From NCBI GenBank assembly GCA_013176395.1, contig JABMLP010000018.1, positions 682,001-746,000 of the forward strand: DNA of 64,000 nucleotides, read 5' to 3'. Each line of letters opens with the position of its first letter. Position 1 is the first letter of the stretch. The DNA comes from Venturia oleaginea (Eukaryota > Ascomycota > Dothideomycetes > Venturiales > Venturiaceae). Under the pieces are notes generated by a model, which searched no databases, had not been told where the DNA came from, and saw only the letters and a program-made list of their open reading frames with translations. Positions 1-12,482 of this stretch are shown piece by piece. Position numbers and translations under genes: made by a program.

Positions 1-851
1 TCTCCTTCCTCCGATCAGGTTCGACGTGGTTGCCTCGACATGATCTGAAGTGCCTCCTCTTCCAAGCAGATGCCGCCTGCCTTTCACATCCTGAAGGCAA
101 GCACACGCCGACGAGATTCTCGGGTAGGTGAAAGATGAAGCGACATCCTGGCAAGCTCTATCTTGAAATTGGTCTTGCAAGGCTCCATGGTCAACAGCTT
201 TCCTGTTGTTCATGTCGTCGAGGTCGGGTGAAGACAGTTAGTTCGAACTTTCAATACTTTTGCTCAGAGATGGCGTAGAAGCAACGTTGCCTGTCGGTAA
301 AGTGTACCTGCCATCAGTGGTGAATCCGCCTGATATACCCTAGGTAACCTCCTGGTAGCAAGCACACTCCGAGAAGAGTCCAAGTCGTGATGCTCCGAGG
401 AACTGTTCGATAGCTGGTGGAGGAAGTGACGGTCTGGAGTGTAGACTGGAAGTTGCCCAACGCCATGCAATCGAGTTGCACAGTTCCAGTCCATAAACGA
501 CTCGACTCATAGCAAGGGGCTCACTGTTTATTTTGCTGACATTTGGGTAATGATGTTGGATGCACCTGAACGCGTGGAGAACTCCGGAAGCAAACTCCCC
601 GCGTGGGCTAACGTCGGGGCGAGGGGGACGCGAAGGAAACTTCATGTGATGATTACACTGTGCTCATCATTTTCTGAACTATCTTTCGATCAATTGATAT
701 ATTTGTGCTGTTGAACACTGAAGGTGTGAGCCTCTTCAAGTCTTCCAAGTGTGTTCCAATGCCCTCGAAGTACTGATATCGCCATAAAGATATATCAACC
801 CGTCAAGATCAGTACACCTATTCAGGCCTCCCATCTGGACGACAAGCTATT
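1..851. other. Left-edge stretch, no gene recognised
   Basis: Two overlapping minus-strand open frames of 76 and 101 codons (264-494 and 340-645) cover the same DNA in different frames. Neither shows a recognisable motif. The last part before 852 is presumably the promoter and 5' UTR of the hydroxyacyl-CoA dehydrogenase gene. I see no gene here that I can defend. Confidence 0.5.
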
Positions 852-1915
852 ATGGCGACGATTCGAGCTTCACAGTGCTTGCTAAAGCCGACCCTGAGAA
901 GAGGCACCCGGCAGTTCAGCTCGACTGTAGCTCGAGCAGCTGCACAAGTCAATTCCGTCGGCGTTGTAGGTGCCGGACAGATGGGACTAGGAATTGCTCT
1001 TGTTGCAGCGCAAAGAGCTGGAGTGCCGGTGACCATCATCGACTCTTCGCAGGCCTCAATCGACAAAGGCCTGAGCTTCGCAGGTAAGGTTTAATGGCAT
1101 ATCGTGTGGGAAGACATGCTCATGCGGGATAGACAAGCTACTAGCAAAGGACGTAACTAAGGAGCGCATAACGCAGGATGAGTCAACGAAGATCCGGGAA
1201 CGACTGACGACGAGCACAAAACTCCAAGATCTTGAGAAGGTAGATTTCGTCATTGAAGCTGTGCCAGTGAGTTATGCCCACCCTTTTCATCCGACGTTGT
1301 CCAATAAGTGCTATATAGGAAGTCGAAAGTCTCAAAACCAAGATATTCGCCGAGCTTGCAAAAATATGTCCTTCCCACAGTATTCTCGCGACGAACACCT
1401 CCTCCATATCAATCACACGCATCGCAGCTTCAACCTCCTCAGACCCAACCGACCTCTCAGCGCCATCGAGAGTTATTAGCACACACTTCATGAACCCAGT
1501 ACCCATACAGAAAGGAGTCGAGATCATTACAGGTCTGCAAACATCACAAGAGACCGTGGACACTGCAATAGAATTCTGCAAGCGAATGGGCAAGATCCCT
1601 TCTCAGAGCGCTGATTCTCCTGGTTTCCTGGCAAACAGGATCCTCATGCCGTATATCAATGAGGCTATTATTTGCTTGGAGACTGGTGTGGGAAAGAAAG
1701 AGGATATTGATAGTATTATGAAGAATGGGACAAACGTGCCCATGGGACCTTTGGTTCTGGCTGATTTCATTGGGCTTGATACGTGTTTGGCGATTATGAA
1801 GGTTTTGCATATGGAAACTGGGGATAGCAAATATCGACCTTCCGTTTTGCTGCAAAAGATGGTTGATGCTAGATGGTATGGAAAGAAGAGTGGGAAGGGA
1901 TTCTACGACTATTGA
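852..1915 (+). CDS. 3-hydroxyacyl-CoA (3-hydroxybutyryl-CoA) dehydrogenase, mitochondrial
   Basis: Three exons, 852-1083, 1133-1266 and 1319-1915, close to 320 codons plus stop. Introns have donors GTAAGG and GTGAGT and acceptors ATAG and ATAG. The N-terminus is rich in Arg, Ser and Thr with almost no acidic residues (about residues 1-32), as in a mitochondrial targeting peptide. It is followed by the Rossmann NAD-binding motif GAGQMGLG at residues 40-47. Exon 3 carries the family signature HFMNPVP and the C-terminal dehydrogenase domain with SPGFLANR. Known family role: NAD-dependent oxidation of L-3-hydroxyacyl-CoA to 3-ketoacyl-CoA in fatty acid or butanoate breakdown. Length matches the usual 300-320 residues of single-domain members. 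Substrate chain length cannot be read from the sequence. Confidence 0.93.
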
Positions 1916-2426
1916 AGCACTTAATCTTGGAATACACAGTAAGATTGTCCTTCACGTCTAAACACCAAACCAACCTGACCGCACTATTTCTGAGCTTGTG
2001 TCAAACATTATGAGAAGAAAGTCTCTCAGCACGATATGTGAGGCCAGTTCACATGGATGAATGCCAATAATGGGCAGAGTGGTGAGCTTCCTAGATGAAT
2101 TACTGTAAGACTACAGGCAGGATTTGGGATGGCAGCTGCCTGCCATCCACGTGTGGATAAGTAAGTCTCAGGACAAGAAAGTCTGCATGTTATTCATGAT
2201 ATGATGTCTTGATGAAATTTCACGCTTACAAAGAGAATATCAAGGAGAAATGATAATGTTGTCTCCAGCAACGACGGACGCCGTTTCCGAGCACATGTTA
2301 TGCACATGTAGTTCACCGGGAGAACATTTACCAAAAGAACCTGTTTGAGCTAGTGTTATGCATCGCATTTGTGAGGCTAGCTGCCCATGGGGATGATCGG
2401 ATACGAGTCGTGTGGGAGTGATTCAG
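1916..2426. other. Intergenic, no gene recognised
   Basis: Lies between the dehydrogenase stop and the first recognisable codons of the transporter gene. The transporter's missing first exon could lie here, but no ATG opens a frame that joins cleanly to the exon at about 2427. Confidence 0.4.
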
Positions 2427-4302
2427 GGAAAGTGATGATTCGAGCATCGACGCCCATGCCATCGGCGGAGATCTCGATGAGATGCTTGTTGGATATTTCA
2501 TAACGCCTAACTTTATCTGCACCTTTCTCGAAGGTTACACATCTTCACAGCCATGAGGTCTGAGCCTTAAAAACGCACAGTCAGTATGCCTTGCCAGTAT
2601 ATGTGTTTATCTCGGATGGGTTCTTCCTGCGAATACTCTTGCCTTGATCAATGCCGATATTGGGTCTTCTCTGGATATTGACTGTGTTGGCACGAGTTGG
2701 ACGCTGGGAAGTAAGTACGTAAACCAATTTTCAGCCTAGGATCACTGCTAATTTACGCAAGTGTTGGTTTCCTTATCTTCGGACGACTGTCCGATATCTT
2801 TGGCCGGAAATACCTTGTTATTGCCTTCCAGGTCCTCGGACTGATTGGATGCATTGTTGGAGCGACGGCACAAAGCATCAATGTTCTCATTGGAAGCAAT
2901 TTGCTTCAAGGCATCGCAGCCGCTGGTCAACTTTCATTCGGCATCGTCATTGGAGAGCTAGTCTCTAACAAACTGAGAGGACCAGCTATCACGATTATCT
3001 TCTTGTCTTCTCTACCCTTCGCTGGTACGCTTGTCACCCCTTAGTGTAAAAGCAGACCTTTTATTGACGAATCACAGTCTTGGGATCATCGATCGCTCGT
3101 GCATTCTTCATCAACACTGCTCAGAAATGGCGATGGAATTACTACATTGGCATCATCTGCAATGCCCTAACCCTGATCGGCTACGTTCTGTTCTACCACC
3201 CTCCCACTTATGATCAGCTCCACGTTCACGGCAAATCCAAATGGCTGCAATTCAAGGAACTCGACTTTGTGGGACTTTTCCTCTTTCTAGCCCGTTGCGT
3301 CCTCTTCCTCATTGGTCTCCGTTGGGAGGGATCTAAATATACCTTGTCGTCCGCCCGTGTCCTCTCCTTCATCATCATCGGTCTCGTCACCCTGATTGTT
3401 TTCGTTCCATACGAAGCGTTTGTGTTTAAAGGACAAGCTCTCATTCCATCTCGGATCTTCAAGAATGTGGGATACTCGGCTATTGTCATTTGCGCGACTG
3501 TCGGTGCTATGGTTTACTATTCCATGACTGTCCTCTGGCCCTCCATCATTGGAAACTATACAACCGATTCGGCCAAAATCGGTATCCAGTCTGCTGTCGT
3601 AGGTGGTGGGATTTTACTCGGACAGACATTTGGTGGTTTCGGCCTCTCCTACGTTCCAAAGGTGACATGCAGTCCATCATCACTTCCGTCTTAGGCGCCG
3701 CTTTCTTAGCCTCGCTCGCCAGTATCGGACCAGATACACACAGCGCTACCTTCGTTCTTGGTATCTTAGCTACCGTCTCCATTGGCTATGTTGATAACAT
3801 CATTTTCCCTGGCGTTACAATCGTGCTCGAAGCACAGGATATTGGTCTTGCAACAGGTGTCCTCGGATCTATCCGTGAAATGGGCGGTGCCGTCGCACAG
3901 AGCATGTACGTCTCCATCCTCACTACAAACGTAGCGAAATACCTCCCCCAGTACGTCACGCCCGCCGCTCTGGCTGCCGGTCTGTCCTCTTCTTCCCTCA
4001 CCCCCCTTTACGCCGGTATCGCTGCTGGCAACTTTTCGGCCGTCCCAGGTATCACGCCTGAGATTTTTGTTGTTGTGGGAGCGGAGACTCAGAGAGCGTC
4101 TTTCAGCGCTTTCCATATTGTGTTTTATGCAACGATTCCGTTTGGTGTTTTGTTGGTGGCGGCGGCGTGTTTTGTGCCTGATATGGAGAATTTCTTGCAT
4201 AATAATGTTGCGAAGAGATTGCAGTATATGGGTACCAAGGGAGGAGAAGCGAGGAAGGGGAAGGGTGTAGGGTGGTTGCGGATGAGAAGAGGGAACGTGT
4301 AG
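2427..4302 (+). pseudogene. MFS transporter of the TRI12 (trichothecene efflux/siderophore) group, frame-damaged
   Basis: Recognisable exons are about 2427-2533, 2585-2710, 2762-3011 and 3078-4302. In order they give a GYFITPNF-like N-terminal segment, VLPANTLALINADIG, then the MFS motif-A loop GRLSDIFGRKY, about ten further hydrophobic segments and a C-terminal FLHNNVAKRL tail. This is the pattern of the TRI12 family of fungal 14-TM drug:proton antiporters in the plasma membrane. Three problems suggest decay: no start codon joins the first exon in frame (a TGA lies at about 2418), the 2711-2761 intron (GTAAGT...CTAAT...CAAG) leaves the phase one base short, and a one-base loss near 3660-3672 separates two well-conserved halves. 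Sequencing error is the alternative. It could still be a gene if both indels are errors. Substrate unknown. Confidence 0.75.
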
Positions 4303-4849
4303 ATGTTGTTTGAACGGTTCTGGGGAAGTTGGGCACAGTTATATATACCATGGGAAGGAAACGGAAACTGTTTTTGGGCAATATTGTTCAATGCAAGTAA
4401 ATACTTTTTAGGTGACCCTCATGCTTAGGCCGTGATCACAATCTCGTCGTAAATGCTGAATCGAGTGGTCAGTACACATCGGACAGGGGTGTGATTGCAA
4501 TCTCAATGCTAAACGCAGGATTATCATTTCTCTCTCGAAGTTACTCAAATTCGTCTTAGAGAAGAGAGACCTGTTCTCACTCGGATTTCGAGGCCGAGCG
4601 CCTTTTCGAGTACGGACTTCGGGTTACCATCCTTATGGGCGATGTATAGTAGACCAACCGGAATGTATAGTAGGGATAGTGCTGGCCAATCTCTACCTCG
4701 CTGCACGCAAAATACGAGTATAGCTGCTAAATTCAACCCTAGAATGCGATCACCACCACTGCATTGAGGCGGCTATCATAATTACGCTAAAATATCCATA
4801 TGTACCCAAGCCCCATTCTTTACTACTGCCTAGAAGTAGTCGAGATGAG
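4303..4849. other. Convergent intergenic region
   Basis: 3' flank shared by the transporter (+) and the phosphatase (-). It is moderately AT-rich, with one unsupported 63-codon minus frame at 4545-4736. Nothing else seen. Confidence 0.5.
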
Positions 4850-5974
4850 TCAGTGTCCATAAATTTCCTTGCCCATCTCATATTTTCCAACCACGACGCC
4901 CCAGAATTCCTCAACTATTTTCTTTTGATCTTCCGCTCCTCGTACAGCTAGATAACGCCTCCCGTCAACCTTGGCTTCCCAATTTCCAGGATTGGCATCA
5001 ACAACGAGACCACCAGCTTCGGTGAGAATGACCCACCCTGCACAGACATCCCAGGCCCAACATCCAGCTTCCCAATAAATATCCAAAGTCCCGGCAGCCA
5101 CTTGACAGAAATTCAGCGCCGCGGAGCCCAAAGAACGGAGGGAATGCACCATTGCTCCTCCTTGCTCCTTTGACGCGCAGAGTTTTGCAAAAGTCTCTGT
5201 CTTGACTTTGTAGTCGGGTCCGGAACGATCGGAACCCCATTCCACTGCTACAAGACAATTACTTAGATCTTGTAATGGTTCGGGTGGTTGACGTAATGGC
5301 AAGGGGATTGTTTCATCCATGAATGCGCCCTGGCCTTTTATGGCGGTGTAGAGGGTTTTGGTAAAGGGGTTGTAGACGACGCCGACGGTGGGAATTTTGT
5401 TGATGGCGAGGCCGAGGGAGATGTTGACGTAGGGGTGGGTGTGGATGAAGTTTGTTGTGCCGTCTATTGGGTCGACTATGAATGTTGGGGCGTCTGTTAG
5501 GAGATCGCCGGGTTTGTAGGTTTCTTCGCCTATGAAGGCGTAGGAGGGGAATTTTTGGCGGAGGGTTGTTGAGATTAGGGTTTCGACTGCTTTGTCGGTT
5601 TCTGTTACTAGGTCGACAGCTGACGGGTGTGTTAGTGAGAGCTATTGGAGTGAGAAAAGAGGAAAGAATAGTAGTTTGACGACAATTTCGATTCTCGTCT
5701 TCTAGTCAATTTCCTCGTATTCTCGCCTACACTTTCATCATTGTCTCTAGCATATTCCGACACATACATCCAAGTCTAGTAAATCTATCTAATACAATTA
5801 CAAGCTCTTTCTATCAATTGGTAGAGTATGAAGACGTTATCACTCACAATTCTTCTTCAAGTCCATCTTGCAAGTCGATGGCCGAGCAGCAAGAATCATG
5901 TCTCCAGCCTTGTGGGCTACCATGACGAGGAAATCTCTGATCTCCTCGAGCAGCAAGTCCTGTGCACTCTCCAT
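4850..5974 (-). CDS. Inositol monophosphatase family phosphatase (IMPase/QutG-like)
   Basis: Two exons, 5974-5848 and 5619-4850 (minus strand), close to 298 codons plus stop. The intron runs from GTGAGT to CGTCAG. All metal-binding motifs of the Li+-sensitive phosphatase superfamily are visible: GEE at residues 73-75, DPIDGTTNF at 92-100 and WDVCAG at 232-237, with an AGG shortly after. Members use Mg2+ to hydrolyse inositol-1-phosphate; fungal paralogues such as QutG sit with the quinate pathway, but no quinate genes are nearby here. The cytosolic inositol-phosphate role is therefore the default call. Length is normal for the family. The start ATG is 178 bp from the TOF1 start on the other strand, so the two genes share a promoter. 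Confidence 0.92.
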
Positions 5975-6152
5975 CTTGACCAAAATCGAGGGATATATGA
6001 GTTGGTGGAGCTGTGATGTTTGAAAAGTGTTGAATTCATGTGAAGGGACGGTCCAGGACGGATGCTTTCGATCCGTCTAGCGCGTCGCGAAAGTCTGCAC
6101 GCGTCAAAGTCAATTAACGAACCTCTGCCCATACAAGTCCACAATCACCACC
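5975..6152. promoter_or_regulatory. Divergent promoter IMPase / TOF1 with MCB and SCB-like sites
   Basis: Only 178 bp separate the two start codons. It contains ACGCGT at 6099-6104 (the core bound by MBF in yeasts) and CGCGAAA at 6086-6092 (SBF-like core), both 50-70 bp before the TOF1 ATG. Binding is inferred from yeast consensus sites and not shown in this species. Confidence 0.55.
6099..6104. promoter_or_regulatory. MCB core ACGCGT upstream of tof1
   Basis: Exact hexamer 49 bp before the tof1 ATG. Regulation by an MBF-type factor is inferred from yeast. Confidence 0.5.
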
Positions 6153-9100
6153 ATGGACGGGACTCTCGACGAGTGGGTGACTTCCAACTCTACCACTGTA
6201 GATCCGGAAGTCCGAGCATATGTTTCCAGTCTTGTTACTGCTGTCAGTCACTTTCCATCACGACAACACCACCGCGTACTGACCAATGATAGCTCGGAGG
6301 AATCAGTATCGAGCACCATGGAGCCTATATTCTTGGAGACAGCGCCCTCGAATGCTTGAAAGATCTACGAAGATGGTTGAGATTGTACGATCAGAAGTGG
6401 AACCGACTCGATGTCCAGCGCGTTCTGGCAGAATCAAACTTGGTCAAAGGAGACTTGCTGGAGATTCTCGCTGGCTGGAAAGATGGCGCGTTACTGGAGA
6501 ATAAGTTGAGATACAAGATCTCAACGGGTTGCTGTATGTGTCGAATGGTCGCTGAAATCGCTATATGCTAACGTCCATTACAGTGGAACTACTTGTTCTT
6601 CTAACATGGCCAATCGAGAAGGACAATGAGCTCATGACAGTAAACCACCACAGACATCTTCCCTACCTGCGGCTCGCCCAAGTCGAATACAAACGTGCCA
6701 TCCTTCATCATGATATCGCTCAGATCCTCCGAACCGTGGTACAAATCGGTCTACCTTCAATGGCAATCCCGAAAGGGGAGCGAAGCGAGCGCGATGAATC
6801 CATCATTCGACTTGAATTATACTTGTTGCGAAATGTGGCTATGATTGAGCAACCAAAGGACCTTCCGACAGACGGAGATGAGGTCGAGGTGTCGCGATCA
6901 GCAACCATCGATACATTTAAGGCTCAGGATGTGTTCCAGGTGCTCTTAACCGTCGCCTCGAGCATGGGTGAAGATTTCGTCGTCCAGGATGTGCAGGTGT
7001 TGGAAGTCCTTTTCCATCTCCTCAAGGGTATCGATCCGGACAAGGTTTTTATGGAAGACAAGAAGGTCTCCAAAATAAATGCGGACGAGTTCAAAGATTT
7101 GGTACAGCAAGAGAGATCGGTGTTGTCGGAAGTCAAGCGGAATGCTCCCACAAGACACAATCGATTCGGTACAATGGTCTGGCTGAAAAGGGACAACGAT
7201 AAGGTCTCTACGATGACTGGACAAGATGTCTTGAAAGGCTCGGCGCGAGCAGCAGACCATATGGACAAATCGAAGAAGTGGCATAGGCCTCAGCATAGAG
7301 GCAAGCAGAACCTGGACGAGAAGCCCTCATCTGGCTTCAACAAATTCGTGGATCTCACTCCTTCCGCTCGAAGAAACCTCAGGCACTTTGTGACCGAGTT
7401 CCTCGACTCCTCGTTCAATCCACTGTTCCAGCACCTTCGAAAGGCTGTTGAGCGAGAGGCAGACCGTTTGGAGACCGACAGACACCCTATGCAATTCTTC
7501 TATTTGATAAGTTGGTTTTTGCAAGCCGAGTGTGCAAGACGTCGAAGTCGAAAAGAACGAAAAGCGGCGCACGCAAAGCTATACAAAGCAGCAGACGCGC
7601 CTCCTGCTGAAGAAGAGGAGAGCTTCGGCTTGGTTGCGAGTGTGCTAAATCAGGAAACCTTCGTACTTTTGAATCGATACATGCAGCGAGCTCAGGACGA
7701 TAAGGAGTGGAATCAACTAAATGCAGGAATGAAATGTTTGACGCAGATCGTGAGTCTACGGTGTTGCTCGCTTGTGGCAATGCTAACAATTACTCCAGCT
7801 TCTAATTGTACAAGAAATGGCCGCTTCACCTCTTGAAGACGACCAAGACATCGCGGAAAACATCCAAAGTCGGATCTTCTACGAGGAATCGACCCACGAG
7901 CGCGTCCTTCATCTTCTACGAACGTACAAGGACCAAGGCCTCGGCTACCTCGATGCCTGCACTGAGCTCTCTCACGTCTTCATCCGAATGCTAGAACAGT
8001 ATTCCAAACAAAACGTGGATCTGCATATCCGATCACGTCGTCGTGCAAGAAAGAAGAAGAATGAAGCACAAGCAGCAGAAGGTGTGGAGTATAATGGTGA
8101 CGACGACCACGACGTTGCCGATATCGAACAAGTCCAAGCGGTCTCAAGGGAACGGAAATTCGACTTCGCACGGTTCGTAGCTCGATTTATGACACAAGCT
8201 TCTGTCGATACCTTTGTGCATCTCACGAAATACTACAAGGACTTGTCCAAGGAACAACTTAAGCGCGCGCATCGCTTCTTTTATCGGGTGGCTTTCAAAA
8301 ATGAGTTGAGCGTAATGCTCTTCCGAGTCGATATCATCCAGCTCTTCTTTACCATGACCAAAGGACCCAATGGTCTGAATCCTGAATCGCCGGCTTTCAA
8401 GGAATGGAGCGATTTCACTCAACAACTTTTCCGACGACTCATCAAGCGACTGGAAGATAGACCAGGTCTTTTCGTCGAATTGCTCTTCAGCAAAATGCCC
8501 GCAATGGCCTTTTACCTTGAGCATGGCTACGATAACAAAGTTGAGAAAATCCCGAGACCACCTGCCGAACTGGAAGTCAAACCTGGCATGGAATGGCATC
8601 AAGAAATTGGTGTTCTGGTCAGCATTCTCATCAACCAAAACAAGTCTGACGCTTTGGCATGGCTCAAGAAGGTCATGAAAGACGCGAAAGACGCGCGTCA
8701 GGCGTGGCAAGACCTGGAAATTGCTCGCAAAGCAGCAGCACGAGAGGCTATCGTCAATGCTGCAGAATCAGCCGATGGACCCGAGCCATCTGTCGAAACT
8801 GAAGAAGACACGGGACCAAAAGCACCATCAATTCTTCTCCGGCCAGACACTGACGAACGTCGCAAACAATTATTCAAAGACAACAAACTCCGCCTTCTCA
8901 TGACGCTTTGTGGGGTTCTTCGTTTGGGAGAGCCGGATGATCCAGAGGCGAGTTGGATCATTCCCACTTCCGTGGAGCCGTCTAAACTTGAGGAAGCGGT
9001 GAAAATCATAAATGGCCATGAATTCGAACTTCCGACATTTGAAGATGGAAAGACTGCAGAGAGTTTTCTGAGAAGTAAAGCAGCTGCTGAACGTGCTGTG

Positions 9101-9892
9101 GAAAGACGCGAGAGAAAAGCCGCGTTCGACGACGATTCTGACAGCCCCATTGATTTTGAGGAGGAATTTGAGTTTGAGGCTGGTGGACCGACGAATCGTA
9201 AGAGCGATTTGGAGACATTGAAGAAGACGAGGAAGATCAGGAGGAGGAAAGAGGTGAGTGCTGATGAGGATGAGGGGCGTAGTGAAGAAATGAGGAAGAG
9301 GAGGAGGGATCAGAGGAGAGAGGCAGAGCTGGAAAAGAGAAGGAAGATTAAGAGTGAGATGTATATTCATTTAAGCGATGACGAGACCGATGAGGAAAGG
9401 GATAAGGAGTTTTTTGCGCAGGAAGAGACTCGGCGGAAGAATGCAGGACGGAACTTTCTCAAGGCACTAGAGAGTGGGATGAAGGAATTGGCGAGGGAGA
9501 GTACGAAGAAGAGAAAGTCGACGGCGGGAGGCAAGAAAGGAAGCAAGAAGAAAAGGAAGGGAACTGCGTCTCTTTCGGGCTCGGACGAGGATATCACCTC
9601 TCCAATCGTGGTGGAGAATGATGAGGAAGAACGCATCATCGCCATCAGCAGCGAAGAGGAATCTAGCGATGGCGAGACCGATGTTGCCTCTAACAATGAA
9701 GCCAACGCCACTGATACACCAGTATCTTCACAACCTCATGCGCCGTCACCGGCTGTCAACAAAGCCGCTACATCGCCGGTAGCGGATACGACTATGAAGG
9801 ACGCAGGCAATGATAGCGAGGAAGAGGCATTGCCTGTTCGGCCGGCTGTGAGGAGGAGAGGTGGGTTTGTGGTTGATAGTGATTCTGAATAG
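6153..9892 (+). CDS. tof1: Topoisomerase 1-associated factor 1 (Timeless family)
   Basis: Four exons, 6153-6242, 6293-6533, 6584-7749 and 7799-9892, close to 1196 codons plus stop. The N-terminal Timeless domain starts at about residue 31 (LGGISIEHHGAYILG, then LKDLRRWLRLYD and NLVKGDLLEIL) and continues through LVLLTWP. The second half has the conserved helical stretch around ESTHERVLHLLR and a long acidic and basic low-complexity tail from about residue 930, with repeated Glu/Lys/Arg blocks. Known role: with Csm3 it forms the fork protection complex, which travels with the replisome, pauses forks at barriers, signals through the S-phase checkpoint and supports cohesion in the nucleus. Length agrees with yeast Tof1 (about 1240). 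Its partner gene csm3 lies about 19 kb away in this window. Confidence 0.95.
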
Positions 9893-11032
9893 GAGGTGTT
9901 TTGTTTGGATGGCGTTGGTAATGAACGGAGGGCGTTATGGATACCCATGAATACGATGCGATTTGCGATCAGCTAGTGCCACTCGCTGTCTCGCCTAGGT
10001 TGTAGTCGGGTCCCCATATAATGTTTCAGTGATTGCCCCTTGGACCCGAGAATGTACTCGGATGATGGCTCAATGCCGAGAGGTAGTATGTAGTAAAGAG
10101 TATAAAGAGCTTGGACCGGTGGAGAGTTTGGAGATGACACAATTGAGCACCTAGAAACATTCTTACCCTTTTTGCGAGGGGGGTCTTGTTATTGGATACA
10201 TACTGCTTTACTTTTTACCGGATCGCGAAAGCTGGATCATCTATCATCTCGATATCAGTCTTCGGTGAGGCGTGTATTTCCAGCCTACTCGTCCTCGCCC
10301 TTTCAACGTACTTTCGAAAAGTGGGATCGATCGTAGTCCTCCTGCGTTATGCGGCTGGTCGAATTGGCGCAAGTTTCACCCTACTCCATGACGTAAGACC
10401 GGCACCTTGTCGCTTGGCTTATAGTTTGGAATGGTGTTTATGTAGAGCTGGTTTATGTCCTCGGCATGAATATCGCTACGATGGATTCGAGGTGCAGTGT
10501 AAAGAGCTTGCTTGGATCGTGGGACATTGGACATTACAGTGGTTCATCGCGAGACTTTTCTTGCATGGTTCTGTTTGCGGGTTGATATATTGCTATCAGA
10601 CACATTTTCTTTTGTGTTTTTGAGAAGAAGCGGGATGTATCAAATGTTAGGGACAAGCCGAAGAGTCTGAATATTAATTGTGGGTGGGGACTTTACTAGC
10701 AGAATAATAACTTCATTTAGATTACCGCATTGACCACTGCAAGGGTGGCTACCAGGGTGCCAATTAACGTTTATTTTCCCTCATACCATAGTATCGATCT
10801 TCTTCTCCTTAGCTAGATTGTATTGCACATTTGGGTGGTTTTCCCTGGTATCCAGGCATGATCTTAACCCGTCACACTAATTAACTAGCTAAATAACGCC
10901 CGCAGTACTAACCTACGCTAGAGGTAATTTACTAACGGCTAAGAACCCCAATAGAATTCCTCTATAGACCTTTAAGCTATACGGAGTCTCTCTAGTCTTT
11001 TAGAGGAGATTGATTTTATTAACTATTATTAC
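9893..11032. other. Gene-free, partly AT-rich degenerate DNA
   Basis: A 145-codon plus frame (10186-10623) has no recognisable motif and no supporting context. From about 10700 to 11032 the DNA becomes rich in TA steps (TAACTAGCTAAATAA-like runs), as in transposon remnants hit by repeat-induced point mutation. No protein similarity could be read out. Confidence 0.45.
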
Positions 11033-11191
11033 TGTGACGGCACGGCACGTGACCATTATATCACGTGCACTTTCTACTTTGTCGGAGTTTCCTTACGAAA
11101 CTCTTACATCTCTACCTTAGATCCTAAGTGTAATTCGGTGACATGTTCTGAAGTGCCTTGTGCCTTCGTATGGATATGCCGTGCCGTCACA
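11033..11191. repeat. Probable solo LTR or short terminal-inverted-repeat element
   Basis: It begins TGTGACGGCACGGCA and ends with the exact inverse, giving a perfect 15-bp terminal inverted repeat that starts TG and ends CA. Flanks are ATTAC (11028-11032) and GTTAC (11192-11196), a 5-bp target duplication with one G/A difference. Length is 159 bp. The TG...CA ends and 5-bp duplication favour a solo LTR of a Ty3/gypsy relative; the long inverted repeat also allows a MITE. Confidence 0.65.
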
Positions 11192-11196
11192 GTTAC

Positions 11197-12482
11197 AGAT
11201 TACCTCAAGGCTGAAGAGCAGGAAGGCAGGACTCGCAAAGAATGGTTGGATAACAATAAGTTATTGCTAGGACTGATAATGGAGAGGTGCGACGGGATCA
11301 GTCCTAGAGGAGAGTAGTACGTGCAGGAGTCACGTGATATTCCCACATTTTCCACAGCACTTGGCAGTTGCCCACAGATCTGACAGGTGTGGGAAGTGTG
11401 GGAAAGAGCCAAGAGGTGTGTCACGGAGTGACACTGAGAGTGTTACCATGAACTGGTATACACGTGATTCTAGCGCACAAACCGAGGAATCCCTTACCTA
11501 CCTCGCGATTCCTCCACTGTGGCTTAGATTCTTCACGCAATGTCTTGACTCTTAGAAAGATAATACCATTTGACTTCTATCACGCTCGCTCATAGCTAGT
11601 ACGGCTAAACACTCGTCAACGTGCTTTACAACTACTTCTATCGCTCCCGTGACAAGGTGTGGGAATACACCTTGGCACCCAGTGTCATGATCGAACTATG
11701 TTGGTATTCGAATGCAGTTAAATGTAGTTAAATGTGGTGGTTCTGCTCGATCAGGTCTAGCGCGAGACTGGTCGCAAGTACTTAGACTCGTCTCTACCTC
11801 TTAGTTAGCTCCTCATCCTTACAACTTCGCACATCCCATAGAATTCAAGTCATGCTTCCAAGTCAAGTCCAAGGTCAAACGTGACACCCAGAACCAGAAC
11901 GGTATATAGGGAGGACGTTGGACGGACTTTCCTTTCTCTCTTCGTGGTTATCTCATGTTATGTTTCTCACATAGGAGCTTCTTCAACCTAATACAGTAAC
12001 GACCTTTTACTTAGATACAATCAAGCACAGGTTATATGAACACGAAGCAAGCCCACCCCCAACCTTCATACTAACCGACAAACGTTCAGGATTGATCTGA
12101 GGATCAAATCGGTTAGACGACAATTGAATTGGGAGATACATCGGACGGCTAGGATTTAGTGAGCCTCCAAAGAACCTGAGCAAGGGAAGGCGCTTAAGGT
12201 AAGTACTTCCAGACTGATATTGCCCTTACCCCAAACCCGCGGACCAGAACAAGAGAGCATAGGTGTCAAGAAGGTCTTGACATAATCAACTGTGTTGAGA
12301 AACGAGTTCCCCGTAACACAGATCAAGCGAACAGTTAAGGAACCCCCCAAAAAAGTTGAAAACGGAATAGAAGCTCGAGAGTAGCTACTAGCTTCTTACT
12401 CCAATAGAGACGACCTTTTCCGAGAGAGAGAGAGAAAACAATAAATATTACTTAATTAACAACCTCGACATTTATATACACG
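11197..12482. other. Gene-free region with short palindromes and a possible LTR-retroelement relic
   Basis: Contains a perfect 7-bp hairpin GTGTCAC-gga-GTGACAC (11414-11430) and an imperfect inverted repeat of TTCCCACA blocks (about 11338-11404). A TATATAGGGAGGACG promoter-like segment lies at about 11903 and a (GA)n run at about 12420-12434. A short translatable stretch near 12050-12190 broken by several stops might be a gag remnant, but I cannot assign it. Confidence 0.35.

Noticed and set aside
10186..10623. 145-codon plus frame
   Set aside because: It is rich in Cys, Arg and Leu with no domain, lies in a gene-free, transposon-prone stretch, and has no intron or context support.
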